A stretch of DNA of 57,607 nt from Microbacterium sp. (GTDB taxonomy: Bacteria; Actinomycetota; Actinomycetes; Actinomycetales; Microbacteriaceae). The notes under the pieces were generated by a model. It had not been told where the DNA came from, did no database searches, and was given only the letters and a program-made list of their open reading frames with translations. This document shows positions 34,979 to 43,781 of this stretch, piece after piece. Numbering within the stretch: position 1 is the stretch's first letter; the number at the start of each line of letters is the position of its first letter. Both the position numbers and the translations under genes were made by a program. The stretch is from assembly GCA_003524435.1 (NCBI GenBank), contig DQHP01000103.1:1-57607 (forward strand), read 5' to 3'.

Positions 34979-35413
34979 TCAACCAGCTGCGCCGCCGGAA
35001 AATGGGGATAACGCATCACGCAGAGTGACGATCTGCTCTCTGTCCATCTGTACGGCCGCCATCACCTGACGCGGCACATCGATAGCGCGCTCGCGCAGCT
35101 GGCGACCGGACGGCGTCAGCTGTATATCGAGGCGCCGCTCATCTGCGCTGCTGCGTTCGCGGGCGATGAGTCCTTCATTCTCAAGCCGCTTGACCAGTGG
35201 CGACGCCGTCGCTGGGTCAAGCGCGAGGTCGCCGGCGAGATCATTCAGCGTCCGAGGTGACCGCTCCCAGAGCGCGAGCATCACGAGGTATTGCGGATGT
35301 GTGAGCCCGAGCGGTTCGAGGATGGGGCGATAGATCGCCACGACATTGCGAGCTGCCGTCACCAGCGCAAAGCAGAGCTGGTTCTCGAGCTTGAGCATGT
35401 CGTCAGCATCCAT
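34979..35413 (-). CDS. MarR-family regulator, OhrR-like
   Basis: Winged-helix repressor of 144 residues. The N-terminal LKLENQLCFAL carries the cysteine (C14) that senses organic peroxide in OhrR proteins, and YRPILEPLGLTHPQYLVMLALWE is the family core. The HTH and wing follow (TASPLVKRLENEGLIARERS, DERR). Of the two tyrosines that hold the reduced cysteine in Bacillus OhrR, the one in YRPIL is kept, the one after CFLL is replaced by valine. No ohr gene is nearby. Start at 35413 chosen over 35497; a TATAAT lies on this strand at 35429-35424. Confidence 0.85.
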   Translation of the reverse strand: MDADDMLKLENQLCFALVTAARNVVAIYRPILEPLGLTHPQYLVMLALWERSPRTLNDLAGDLALDPATASPLVKRLENEGLIARERSSADERRLDIQLTPSGRQLRERAIDVPRQVMAAVQMDREQIVTLRDALSPFSGGAAG

Positions 35414-35433
35414 CACGCCAGCGATTATACCCA

Positions 35434-35464
35434 ATACCCTAATAGTTAGTACACTAAAGGGTAT
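35434..35464. promoter_or_regulatory. Divergent operator/promoter between the OhrR-like regulator and a small gene
   Basis: ATACCCT (35434-35440) and AGGGTAT (35458-35464) form perfect inverted arms around an AT-rich core that contains TAGT...ACTA. The element overlaps the TACACT -10 of the plus-strand gene and abuts the TATAAT of the regulator. Binding by the regulator is inferred. Confidence 0.5.
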
Positions 35465-35705
35465 GTCGAAGAATTCGGACCGAGTACCGTTCCGCACCCG
35501 TGTCCGTGAAGCGGGCGGGCTCTATCGCTGGTTCAACACGAACCTCATCAGGCTCGCGGGTCCGGCAGCAGTTGGACCTTATGAAGCGACACCGCCGCCG
35601 ACTGCCGCGCAACGCTCAGAGCGCGCGTGCCCGTTGTGTGGTCAGCCGATGAGCGCACACACCATCGATCGCTCCGGTACGAAGCCTCTTATGCACTGCC
35701 CATGA
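35463..35705 (+). CDS. Small zinc-ribbon-like protein, function unknown
   Basis: An 80-residue basic protein. The N-terminal half has FRTRVREAGGLYRWFNTNL, which looks like an amphipathic helix; the C-terminal part has CPLCGQPM and then MSAHTI and HCP, so two Cys plus further Cys/His could bind zinc. TACACT ends seven bases before the ATG and no separate ribosome site exists, suggesting leaderless translation. It shares the operator region with the OhrR-like regulator and may be its target. Confidence 0.65.
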   Translation: MSKNSDRVPFRTRVREAGGLYRWFNTNLIRLAGPAAVGPYEATPPPTAAQRSERACPLCGQPMSAHTIDRSGTKPLMHCP

Positions 35706-35706
35706 T

Positions 35707-36054
35707 TTAGTCCGCTGCACTCTCTCGAGCAGCATCCACCCAGAACATCAGTTCCTCATCAGCTTCGATAACTGCTGGGTCGATATCGAGCCAACTCGCC
35801 CCCATGCTCTTCTTGCCCATCACTGCAACGGAGACCCCAGGCTCTGTCAGAAGTTCGGTGCCTCGTTCTTCGCTGACGCGCACGAGGAGTACCCCCGCTT
35901 TGCGTGTACCGACGAGGATGCGCCCGTTCAGCAGGAAGGCACGCGTGCCGAACATTCGCTTCTCTTCGAGTCCTGACTCCGCCATCAGTAACGCACGTAC
36001 TCGGTCAGCTAATTCGGTTGCTTCAGCATCCACGCTCGGCCCCCGCTCGCTCAC
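35707..36054 (-). CDS. TfoX/Sxy N-terminal domain protein
   Basis: A 115-residue protein matching the TfoX N-terminal domain: EKRMFGTRAFLLNGRILVG at the start of the fold, then VLLVRVSEE and the C-terminal SWLDIDPAVI and MFWVDAARE. In Gammaproteobacteria TfoX activates competence, but the single-domain actinobacterial proteins have no assigned role. Its ATG overlaps the end of uvrB by four bases, so it is coupled to it. Confidence 0.85.
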   Translation of the reverse strand: MSERGPSVDAEATELADRVRALLMAESGLEEKRMFGTRAFLLNGRILVGTRKAGVLLVRVSEERGTELLTEPGVSVAVMGKKSMGASWLDIDPAVIEADEELMFWVDAARESAAD

Positions 36055-38126
36055 GCGTGCCCTGCGCGCTCCATGGCGCGCAGTTCTTTCTTGAGGTCTT
36101 GTACTTCATCACGAAGTCGACCGGCGAGCTCGAACTTCAACTCTGAGGCCGCCGCCAGCATCTGATCGGACAGATCCTGAATCGTCGATTCGAGCTGTTC
36201 TGCACCTTCCGCTGCGATGCCCTCGCGCCGCAACCGCGGTGTCGGGCTCTTGCCCTTGCCCGCCTTAGAACCTCCTCGTCCGCTCAACAGCTCTCGGGTA
36301 TCAGAGGCTTCGCGCGCAAGGACGTCGGTGATATCGGCAATCTTCTTGCGCAGCGGCTGAGGATCGATTCCGCGCTCCTTGTTGTACGCGACCTGCTTTT
36401 CACGGCGTCGGTCGGTCTCATCGATCGCTTTCGCCATGGAATCGGTCATCCTGTCGGCGTACATGTGCACCTGACCGGACACGTTTCTTGCTGCGCGGCC
36501 GATCGTCTGGATGAGAGAAGTACCCGAACGCAAGAAGCCTTCTTTGTCAGCATCCAGAATCGCCACCAGCGATACCTCTGGCAGGTCAAGGCCCTCTCTC
36601 AGGAGGTTGATACCGACGAGCACATCATAGACACCGGAGCGCAGTTCACTGAGTAGCTCGACTCGGCGAAGCGTGTCGACATCAGAGTGGAGGTAGCGCA
36701 CCCGCACGCCGTGTTCGCCGAGGAAGTCAGTGAGCTCTTCGGCCATCTTCTTCGTCAGCGTGGTGACGAGCACCCGCTCATCACGCCCGGCGCGCACGCG
36801 GATCTCTTCGAGAAGATCATCAATCTGACCCTTGGAAGGTTTGACGATGATCTCAGGATCTACCAACCCGGTAGGCCGGATAATCTGCTCCACCACACCG
36901 TCGGCGATGCCCATCTCGTACTTGCCGGGAGTCGCTGACAGGTACACCGTCTGTCCAATGCGGTTCTTGAACTCATCAAAGCGCAACGGCCTGTTATCCA
37001 TTGCACTTGGCAACCGGAACCCGTGCTCAACGAGCGTGCGCTTACGCGACGCATCGCCCTCGTACATGGCGCCGATCTGCGGCACCGTCACGTGCGACTC
37101 ATCGATCACCATCAAGAAATCGTCGGGGAAAAAGTCCAACAGAGTGTGTGGTGGCTCACCTGGTTCACGGCCGTCCATGTGACGTGAATAGTTCTCAATG
37201 CCTGAGCAGAACCCGAGTTGTTGAAGCATCTCAAGGTCGAAGCTCGTGCGCATGCGTAACCGCTGTGCTTCGAGTAGTTTGCCCTGCCGCTCGAGCTCTT
37301 TCAGCCGCTCGGCAAGCTCATCTTCGATCGTCCCGATCGCCCTGTGCACCACGTCTGTACCTGCAACGTAGTGCGACGCGGGGAAGATCGGCACCGCATC
37401 GAGCCGCTCAATGACGTCGCCGGTCAGCGGATGCAGCGAATAGAGCCCTTCGATCTCATCGCCGAACAGTTCGATGCGGATCGCGTGCTCTTCGTAGACG
37501 GGGATGATCTCGATGGTGTCGCCGCGCACTCGGAAGTTACCACGCGAAAAGTCGACATCATTGCGGTTGTACTGCATCGCGATGAACTGACGAATCAGAG
37601 CGTCGCGGTCATAGCGCTCCCCCACCTGCAGCGCGACCATCGCGCGCAGATACTCTTCGGGGGCGCCCAAACCGTAAATACACGACACAGTGGAGACAAC
37701 AACCACATCGCGCCTGCTGAGCAGCGAGTTGGTCGTCGAGTGGCGCAGACGCTCGACCTCAGCGTTGACTGATGAGTCTTTCTCGATGAAGGTGTCAGTC
37801 TGGGGCACATAAGCCTCGGGCTGGTAGTAGTCGTAGTACGAAACGAAGTATTCGACGGCATTATTCGGCATAAGCTCACGGAACTCATTCGCCAACTGCG
37901 CAGCAAGAGTCTTATTGTGCGCAAGCACCAGCGTGGGACGTTGAACCTGCTCGATAAGCCATGCCGTTGTGGCGGACTTACCCGTACCGGTCGCACCCAG
38001 TAACACCACATCGGTCTCACCCGCGTTTATACGCGCCGCGAGATCGGCGATCGCCTGCGGTTGGTCGCCCGCGGGAACATACTCGCTGACAACCTCGAAG
38101 GGACGGACACTGCGCGTAGGTTGCAT
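36051..38126 (-). CDS. uvrB: Excinuclease ABC subunit B
   Basis: Helicase-like damage-verification subunit of nucleotide excision repair. The 691-residue protein has Walker A in LLGATGTGKSATTAW (44-51), the beta-hairpin region with YYDYYQPEAYVPQTD, helicase motifs VIDESHVT and QTIGRAARN, and a C-terminal UVR domain for UvrC contact (MLAAASELKFELAGRLRDEV). TACGCT ends six bases before the ATG, although GGAG also lies in that gap. Confidence 0.97.
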   Translation of the reverse strand: MQPTRSVRPFEVVSEYVPAGDQPQAIADLAARINAGETDVVLLGATGTGKSATTAWLIEQVQRPTLVLAHNKTLAAQLANEFRELMPNNAVEYFVSYYDYYQPEAYVPQTDTFIEKDSSVNAEVERLRHSTTNSLLSRRDVVVVSTVSCIYGLGAPEEYLRAMVALQVGERYDRDALIRQFIAMQYNRNDVDFSRGNFRVRGDTIEIIPVYEEHAIRIELFGDEIEGLYSLHPLTGDVIERLDAVPIFPASHYVAGTDVVHRAIGTIEDELAERLKELERQGKLLEAQRLRMRTSFDLEMLQQLGFCSGIENYSRHMDGREPGEPPHTLLDFFPDDFLMVIDESHVTVPQIGAMYEGDASRKRTLVEHGFRLPSAMDNRPLRFDEFKNRIGQTVYLSATPGKYEMGIADGVVEQIIRPTGLVDPEIIVKPSKGQIDDLLEEIRVRAGRDERVLVTTLTKKMAEELTDFLGEHGVRVRYLHSDVDTLRRVELLSELRSGVYDVLVGINLLREGLDLPEVSLVAILDADKEGFLRSGTSLIQTIGRAARNVSGQVHMYADRMTDSMAKAIDETDRRREKQVAYNKERGIDPQPLRKKIADITDVLAREASDTRELLSGRGGSKAGKGKSPTPRLRREGIAAEGAEQLESTIQDLSDQMLAAASELKFELAGRLRDEVQDLKKELRAMERAGHA

Positions 38127-38229
38127 ATCTCCAGCGTAAACGGAGCATCCGACATTGCGGCCGGCTCAGCGCATCGCATGAGCGCCGGCCCTACGAATCG
38201 AATTGGACTTCCCGGCTTATAGTGGGGCC

Positions 38230-38871
38230 GTGATTGAGTTTCTGATCGGCTCCAGCCTGGCAGCATCCGCCGGTCTCAACGCGTGGATGCCGCTGTTCCT
38301 CCTCGGTCTGGCTGATCGTTTCCTTCCCGCAGTCACACTCCCCGCCGGCTGGTCTTGGATCTCCAGCGACATTGCACTGTGGATTCTCGGCGTTCTTCTG
38401 CTTCTCGAAGTTATCGCTGACAAATTTCCCGCGCTCGATTCGATCAATGACATTATGCAAAGCGTGCTCCGCCCGGCGGCAGGGGGCATCGTGTTCGGCG
38501 CGGGATCGAGTGCACAGACCGTGGCGGTGTCTGATCCGGCCACGTTCTTCTCCGACAACACCTGGGTCCCGGTTGTCACGGGCATCGTCATCGCCCTCGT
38601 CGTGCATGTCGTCAAGGCAAGCACGCGTGTCGCGGCCAACACCGTCACCGGTGGTCTCGCCGCGCCTGCGCTCAGCACGGCAGAAGACGGCGCATCCTTT
38701 CTGCTGGCCGCACTCGCGATCATCATCCCGGTGCTCGCCGGGCTGCTCCTCATTACGCTGATCATCTGCGTGGTGTTTTTCTGGCGCAGACGTCGTCGCC
38801 ACGCGCGCGACCACAAACTCAGCCGGAACTCACCGGTGAACGGTCCGGACGCAACAGCACCGCCGCAATAG
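38230..38871 (+). CDS. DUF4126 membrane protein
   Basis: A 213-residue protein with several membrane segments. The N-terminal SSLAASAGLNAWMPLFLLGL and the LLLLEVIADKFPALDSINDIMQ segment are the DUF4126 hallmarks. The C-terminus is a basic, Arg/His-rich tail (RRRRRHARDHK). GTG at 38230 was chosen: TATAGT ends six bases before it, and the TTG at 38203 would place this promoter inside the gene. No function is known. Its last 53 bases overlap the end of the convergent MFS gene. Confidence 0.82.
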   Translation: MIEFLIGSSLAASAGLNAWMPLFLLGLADRFLPAVTLPAGWSWISSDIALWILGVLLLLEVIADKFPALDSINDIMQSVLRPAAGGIVFGAGSSAQTVAVSDPATFFSDNTWVPVVTGIVIALVVHVVKASTRVAANTVTGGLAAPALSTAEDGASFLLAALAIIIPVLAGLLLITLIICVVFFWRRRRRHARDHKLSRNSPVNGPDATAPPQ

Positions 38872-40045
38872 CCGCCGACACCGCCGCCATCGCGATCACG
38901 AGCGCGAGGAACCAACCCCACCCTGCGTGGCCGAACACGAGCCCGAGCGCCCAGCCGAACACGCTTGATCCCACGTAGTAGGCGAAGTAGTACAGCGAGG
39001 GCGCCTGCGCGCGACTGTCTGGCTCGGCAAGTACGGGAGCCCAGCTAGACGCGATTGCATGCGCGCCGAAAAAGCCGCCTGTGAAAATGATCAGGCCGAC
39101 GATGATGACGGCAGGCGCAGGAACGAACATGAGTGCCGCTCCGGCAATGTAGACGCCAATCGACCCGATGAGCACTCTGCGACGCCCGATCCGCGTCGCC
39201 AGCGACCCCGCCCATGGGGACGAGAGCGTCCCCGCCAGGTACGCGAGAAACAGCAGCGTGACGAGCCACACCGGCATCAAGAACGGCGGCCCGATGAGGT
39301 GGAAGCCGAGGTAGTTGTACAGCGCAACGAAAGCACCCATCAACAAAAACCCCTGCGCGTAAAGCGCCAGCAGACGTGCGGAACGCAGCGGCCGGACGAG
39401 TCGCGTGAGCATGCTGGGTCCGGTATCCGTTCGTAGCCGCCCCGGAGTGAAGCGACGTGCTTTCGGCACCAGCCAAAGAAACAGCACGGCCGCAACCGTG
39501 CAGAAAACAGTCACGCTCCACACGCCCGCCCGCCAGTCAAATATCTCCCCCATCGGTCCAGCGACGAGGCGACCTGATAACCCTCCGACGGTGGTACCGG
39601 CTGTGTAACTCCCCGCGGCTGCAGCAATGTGGCGTGTGTGCACCTCTTCGCTGAGATAGGCCAGAGCGACTGCCGGCACGGCGCCGAGCGCGAGCCCTTC
39701 ACCCAGCCGCAAAGCGAGGAGCACCGTGATCTCTGTGCTTAGCGGTGCTACGAGCCCGAATGCTGTCGCCGCAATGATTCCGATTCCCATCGCAGGCACC
39801 CGCCCGATGCGGTCGGCAACGAGAGACCAGGGAATTACCGCTACAGCGATACCAAGCGTTGCTGCCGACACTGTCAGAGCCGCAGTGGAGGGAGAAACAC
39901 CGAGGTCGGTCGCGACTTGCGGCAGCACAGCCTGTAGCGAGTACAGCTGAGCGAACGTCGCTACGCCTGCAAAGAAAAGCCCCGAGATAAGTCGCCGATA
40001 CGAGCGAGTTCTGGGAACGTGGCCGCTAAAATCGTCGGTATTCAC
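38819..40045 (-). CDS. MFS transporter
   Basis: A 12-helix major facilitator of 408 residues. The loop between helices 2 and 3 has the GRVPAMGIG form of the DRxGR motif (ADRIGRVP), and the matching loop in the second half has ATRIGRRRV. The family resembles YnfM-like exporters with the FAQLYSLQAVLPQVATDLGVS opening. GTG at 40045 overlaps the coaE stop (GTGA) and has AAAGG upstream; another GTG at 40066 is possible. Substrate unknown. Confidence 0.85.
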   Translation of the reverse strand: MNTDDFSGHVPRTRSYRRLISGLFFAGVATFAQLYSLQAVLPQVATDLGVSPSTAALTVSAATLGIAVAVIPWSLVADRIGRVPAMGIGIIAATAFGLVAPLSTEITVLLALRLGEGLALGAVPAVALAYLSEEVHTRHIAAAAGSYTAGTTVGGLSGRLVAGPMGEIFDWRAGVWSVTVFCTVAAVLFLWLVPKARRFTPGRLRTDTGPSMLTRLVRPLRSARLLALYAQGFLLMGAFVALYNYLGFHLIGPPFLMPVWLVTLLFLAYLAGTLSSPWAGSLATRIGRRRVLIGSIGVYIAGAALMFVPAPAVIIVGLIIFTGGFFGAHAIASSWAPVLAEPDSRAQAPSLYYFAYYVGSSVFGWALGLVFGHAGWGWFLALVIAMAAVSAAIAAVLLRPDRSPVSSG

Positions 40046-40641
40046 TCGCCTTTGAGTTGCTTCCACAGTGCATCGACCTGATCGTGTGTTTCTTCCAGAG
40101 TGCCAGTCGTGTCAATGACCACATCTGCGATCTCAAGGCGCTTCTCGTCGGAGACCTGCGCGGCGATGCGATCCTGTGCGGCCTGTGGTTCCATGTCGCG
40201 TAGTTCGATAAGTCGGCGTAGCCGCTGCTCAGCGGGTGCATGTGCGACGACGATCGTGTCCCACGGATCATCGGCTCGTGTCTCGACGAGCAAAGGAACG
40301 TCATAGACGACGACCGCGTCCGAGTTCTCTGCGAACGCAGCATCCATGCGTCGCTGAGATTCAATGCGCACCGCAGGGTGGACGATGCTGTTCAATCGTT
40401 GCAGCGCCTCGGAGTCGCCAAAGACTCGGGCACCTAACGCCGCGCGATCCAGCGCACCGACATCATCGATGAGGTCCCCACCGAAGACGGCAGCGATCTC
40501 TTCTAACACGGGTGACCCCGGTGACTGTACGTCGCGAACGATCTGGTCCGCATCAACGACGACAGCGCCGTGCTCTGCGAGACGGCGCGCGATCGTGGAC
40601 TTTCCGGATGCGATTCCGCCGGTCAGCGCGATAAGAGGCAT
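40042..40641 (-). CDS. coaE: Dephospho-CoA kinase
   Basis: Last step of coenzyme A synthesis. The 199-residue protein opens with the P-loop IALTGGIASGKST and continues with the VVDADQIVRD substrate site, HPAVR and VVYDVPLLVET. Length is normal. It lies after rpsA, separated from it by a strong terminator, and is coupled to the MFS gene by a four-base overlap. Confidence 0.95.
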   Translation of the reverse strand: MPLIALTGGIASGKSTIARRLAEHGAVVVDADQIVRDVQSPGSPVLEEIAAVFGGDLIDDVGALDRAALGARVFGDSEALQRLNSIVHPAVRIESQRRMDAAFAENSDAVVVYDVPLLVETRADDPWDTIVVAHAPAEQRLRRLIELRDMEPQAAQDRIAAQVSDEKRLEIADVVIDTTGTLEETHDQVDALWKQLKGE

Positions 40642-40678
40642 GTTCCTATCCTGTCACGCAGGTATGCCGTAGATACGC

Positions 40679-40727
40679 GAAACGGGCCGCCACCCACTGC
40701 CGTAAAGGCGGGGTGACGGCCCGTTTC
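40679..40727 (-). terminator. Terminator of rpsA
   Basis: GAAACGGGCCG (40679-40689) pairs with CGGCCCGTTTC (40717-40727), and the stem continues inward with CACCC/GGGTG. It lies 14 bases past the rpsA stop. The paired AAAC/GTTT ends give a short T-rich tail on either strand. Confidence 0.8.
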
Positions 40728-40741
40728 AGAGCGTGACGTGC

Positions 40742-42208
40742 TTACGCGTTGCCGCCCGAGAGCTTCTCGCGGAGAGCCGCAAGTGCCTCGTCGTCAGCAA
40801 GGGTGCCCGCACCGGTGACGTCGTTCGTGAACGCCTGACCCGAAACGGCTGCGCCGAAGTCGTCGCCTGCCGCTGCTTCGGCCTCGGCTGCCTTGGCAAC
40901 CGCAACCTTGTGAGCTTCCCAGCGAGTCTGGGCAGCAGCGTACTCCTGCTCCCATGCCTCGCGCTGGGTGTCGAAGCCGTCCTTCCAAGCGCCGGTCTCG
41001 GCGTCGAAGCCCTCCGGGTACTTGTACTCGCCGTTCTCGTCGTACTCGGCGAGCATGCCGTACAGGGCCGGGTCGAACTCGGTGCCGTTGGGGTCAACCG
41101 ACTCGTTGGCCTGCTTAAGCGACAGCGAGATGCGACGACGCTCGAGGTCGATGTCGATGACCTTGACGAAGACCTCTTCGCCGACGGACACAACCTGCTC
41201 AGCGAGCTCAACGTGCTTGCTGGAGAGCTCCGAGATGTGCACGAGGCCCTCGATGCCGTCCGCGACGCGAACGAACGCACCGAACGGAACGAGCTTGGTG
41301 ACCTTGCCCGGTGCGATCTGGCCGATCGCGTGGGTGCGGGCGAAGACCTGCCACGGGTCCTCCTGCGTTGCCTTCAGCGACAGGGAGACGCGCTCGCGGT
41401 CAAGGTCGACCTCGAGGATCTCAACGGTGACCTCCTGGCCAACCTCGACAACCTCGCTGGCGTGCTCGATGTGCTTCCATGACAGCTCGGAGACGTGCAC
41501 GAGGCCGTCAACGCCGCCCAGGTCGACGAACGCACCGAAGTTGACGATCGACGAGACCTGGCCCTTGCGGACCTGGCCCTTGTGGAGGTTGTTGAGGAAG
41601 TTCGAGCGCGACTCGGACTGCGTCTGCTCGAGCAGAGCGCGGCGCGAGAGAACCACGTTGTTGCGGTTCTTGTCGAGCTCGAGGATCTTCGCCTCGATCT
41701 CCTGGCCCAGGTACGGGGTCAGGTCGCGGACGCGGCGCAGCTCGATGAGCGATGCCGGCAGGAAGCCACGGAGGCCGATGTCGACGATGAGTCCACCCTT
41801 GACGACCTCGATGACCGTACCGGTGACGACGCCGTCGTCTTCCTTGATCTTCTCGACGTCGCCCCAAGCGCGCTCGTACTGTGCACGCTTCTTGGACAGG
41901 ATCAGGCGGCCTTCTTTGTCCTCCTTCTGGAGAACAAGAGCCTCAACCTCGTCGCCGACCTTGACGACCTCATTGGGATCAACGTCGTGCTTGATGGAAA
42001 GTTCGCGGGAGGGAATGACACCCTCGGTCTTGTATCCGACGTCGAGGAGAACCTCATCGCGGTCGATCTTGACGATCGTGCCTTCGATGATGTCGCCGTC
42101 GTTGAAGAACTTCAGAGTCTTCTCGACCGCGGCCAGGAAGTCCTCAGCAGATCCGATGTCGTTGATGGCGACCTGCTTGGTGGCCGGGGCGGTCGTTGCG
42201 GTAGTCAT
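40742..42208 (-). CDS. rpsA: 30S ribosomal protein S1
   Basis: RNA-binding ribosomal protein for mRNA docking. The 488-residue protein has four S1 repeats, each with a GTV..V..GG.FVD-type core (GTVIEVVKGGLIVDIG, GQVSSIVNFGAFVDLGGVDG, GKVTKLVPFGAFVRVADGIEG), followed by an acidic C-terminal tail. ATG at 42208 was chosen as the family start; the frame further upstream has no similarity. Confidence 0.96.
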   Translation of the reverse strand: MTTATTAPATKQVAINDIGSAEDFLAAVEKTLKFFNDGDIIEGTIVKIDRDEVLLDVGYKTEGVIPSRELSIKHDVDPNEVVKVGDEVEALVLQKEDKEGRLILSKKRAQYERAWGDVEKIKEDDGVVTGTVIEVVKGGLIVDIGLRGFLPASLIELRRVRDLTPYLGQEIEAKILELDKNRNNVVLSRRALLEQTQSESRSNFLNNLHKGQVRKGQVSSIVNFGAFVDLGGVDGLVHVSELSWKHIEHASEVVEVGQEVTVEILEVDLDRERVSLSLKATQEDPWQVFARTHAIGQIAPGKVTKLVPFGAFVRVADGIEGLVHISELSSKHVELAEQVVSVGEEVFVKVIDIDLERRRISLSLKQANESVDPNGTEFDPALYGMLAEYDENGEYKYPEGFDAETGAWKDGFDTQREAWEQEYAAAQTRWEAHKVAVAKAAEAEAAAGDDFGAAVSGQAFTNDVTGAGTLADDEALAALREKLSGGNA

Positions 42209-42417
42209 GTAGTGGGTTGTCCTTGTGGGTGAAAACTCGGGCCTCCAGCCTCGTGCAAGCACGAGAAAACTTCCGGAAGCAAATGGATTTGATTTGGATG
42301 ACACTCGGGCACACGCATGCGTGCCACAAGTGACACTTCAGAATATCAGAGAAACCCGCCTTATATGACTGTGGATAACTCTGACGGGAAATATCGGCTT
42401 CGCGTTACCGTGAACGG
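42209..42417. promoter_or_regulatory. Divergent promoter region, rpsA and lipoprotein gene
   Basis: The gap has a 12-bp palindrome CACGCATGCGTG (about 42313-42324) and, at 42406-42411, TACCGT ending six bases before the GTG of the lipoprotein gene. The rpsA leader occupies its left end. No hairpin typical of S1 autoregulation was recognised and no gene was seen. Confidence 0.35.
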
Positions 42418-42969
42418 GTGACTCTCCCCCGACCCAAGACGAGCCGATTCAGGATGCTAGCACCACTGGCACTCGCAGCCACGGTGCTGAGCGCCTGCAC
42501 ACCCGCGCCGGAGCCCGACCCAACGCCGACTGCTGCTTTCGCGAGCGAAGCAGAAGCATTCGCTGCGGCCGAAGAGACTTATCGGGCGTTTACCGTTGCA
42601 CTCAATGAAATCGACGTATCTGATCCGGCGACGTTCGAGCGGCTCTACGCTCTTTCCAGTGGCAGCTTCGAGGCGTCAGACCGTGAAACTTACTCGAAAA
42701 TGCATGCAGAACGTTACATCGTCACGGGCGACACCGAGGTCATTAGTTTCAGCGGAAAATCTTCAGCGTTTCCCTTCGAATCGGTCGTTGCCGACCTCTG
42801 CATCGATGTTAGCGCCGTCGAAGTTACGGACTCTACTGGCGTTTCACAAGTCAACCCAGAACGCCCGGATGTTTATGCACTCGAAGTCACGTTCATCATG
42901 GATTCCAGTCACCAGCTAATGATCGACTCAGCTAGAAAGATCGAGGACGAGTCGTGCGCTTCATCCTGA
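42418..42969 (+). CDS. Lipoprotein of unknown function
   Basis: A 183-residue lipoprotein with lipobox LSAC (C27) and a Pro/Thr-rich linker. The mature part has FASEAEAFAAAEETYRAFT, an Ala-rich helix, and then a small alpha/beta domain; the helix-first layout resembles NTF2-like actinobacterial lipoproteins. GTG start, no ribosome site, TACCGT six bases upstream. It overlaps the next secreted-protein gene by 16 bases, so the two are a translational unit. Confidence 0.75.
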   Translation: MTLPRPKTSRFRMLAPLALAATVLSACTPAPEPDPTPTAAFASEAEAFAAAEETYRAFTVALNEIDVSDPATFERLYALSSGSFEASDRETYSKMHAERYIVTGDTEVISFSGKSSAFPFESVVADLCIDVSAVEVTDSTGVSQVNPERPDVYALEVTFIMDSSHQLMIDSARKIEDESCASS

Positions 42970-43745
42970 CACTCAGCCTGGTCTGTGCCGTGCTCGTCTC
43001 AACCTCGACCAGCGGCGACGGTATTGGAAGCGGCGACCTGATTACCGGGACTGACGACGACACTGTCGTCATCGACGGAAGCCTCCCCGGCGGCGGCCGG
43101 CGAGTCGTCGATCACCCGATCGGCAATGCCTGGCCAAGAACCCCTCCGCCCAAGGTGCGCGATCTCGACTTCGAAAAGTGCGTCGCCGAGTGGGACGACG
43201 GCCGCAGCTGTTATCTCAAGGTCGATGAAGACGCCCCCGAAGACGAAGATCCGGTCGAGATTCCTCCCATCACCATCACTGACGTGGCACGATTCACGCC
43301 GAAGGGCGCTGTACTCGCCGGAGAGCCAGAGAACGTCGGCGTCGCGGGGCTTCCCACAAACTTTGTGGCGACAGCATCTACCCACACTGTCGATGGCGAG
43401 CTCTTCGGCTTCCCGGTGACAGTGCGCTTCACTCCCTCAGCTTTCGACTTCACTTTCGGTGACGGCACGTCAGCGACCACAACTTCCGGTGGTGAATCCT
43501 GGGTCGATCTCAATCAGGCGCAGTTCACCCCGACACCCACCAGCCACACCTACCCCGAACGAGGCAACTACGCGGCGAATGTCAACGTGCGCTATACCGC
43601 AGAAGTTGATTTCGGCGTCGGATGGTTCCCCATCGCCGGTGAAGTGACCGCTGTCGGACCCGCTCAAGACATCCGCATCTTCGAAGCCCACACCGCACTG
43701 GTCGCGCACACTTGCGAGCAGGCACCTAGCTCCCCCGGCTGCTGA
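42954..43745 (+). CDS. Secreted PKD-like protein
   Basis: A 263-residue protein with a signal peptide (RFILTLSLVCAVLVSTS) and a C-terminal PKD-type beta-sandwich: FTPSAFDFTFGDGTSATTTSGG followed by PTSHTYPERGNYAANVNVRY is the PKD signature (FGDG, Y..G.Y). An earlier region has paired cysteines (FEKCVAEWDDGRSCYL), and the final CEQAPSSPGC could form a disulfide. It is coupled to the upstream lipoprotein gene. It may bind surface glycan or protein; no partner is known. Confidence 0.75.
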   Translation: MRFILTLSLVCAVLVSTSTSGDGIGSGDLITGTDDDTVVIDGSLPGGGRRVVDHPIGNAWPRTPPPKVRDLDFEKCVAEWDDGRSCYLKVDEDAPEDEDPVEIPPITITDVARFTPKGAVLAGEPENVGVAGLPTNFVATASTHTVDGELFGFPVTVRFTPSAFDFTFGDGTSATTTSGGESWVDLNQAQFTPTPTSHTYPERGNYAANVNVRYTAEVDFGVGWFPIAGEVTAVGPAQDIRIFEAHTALVAHTCEQAPSSPGC

Positions 43746-43781
43746 TCCCGAGACGTCAGAGCCCTGTGCCATGCTGATTCC

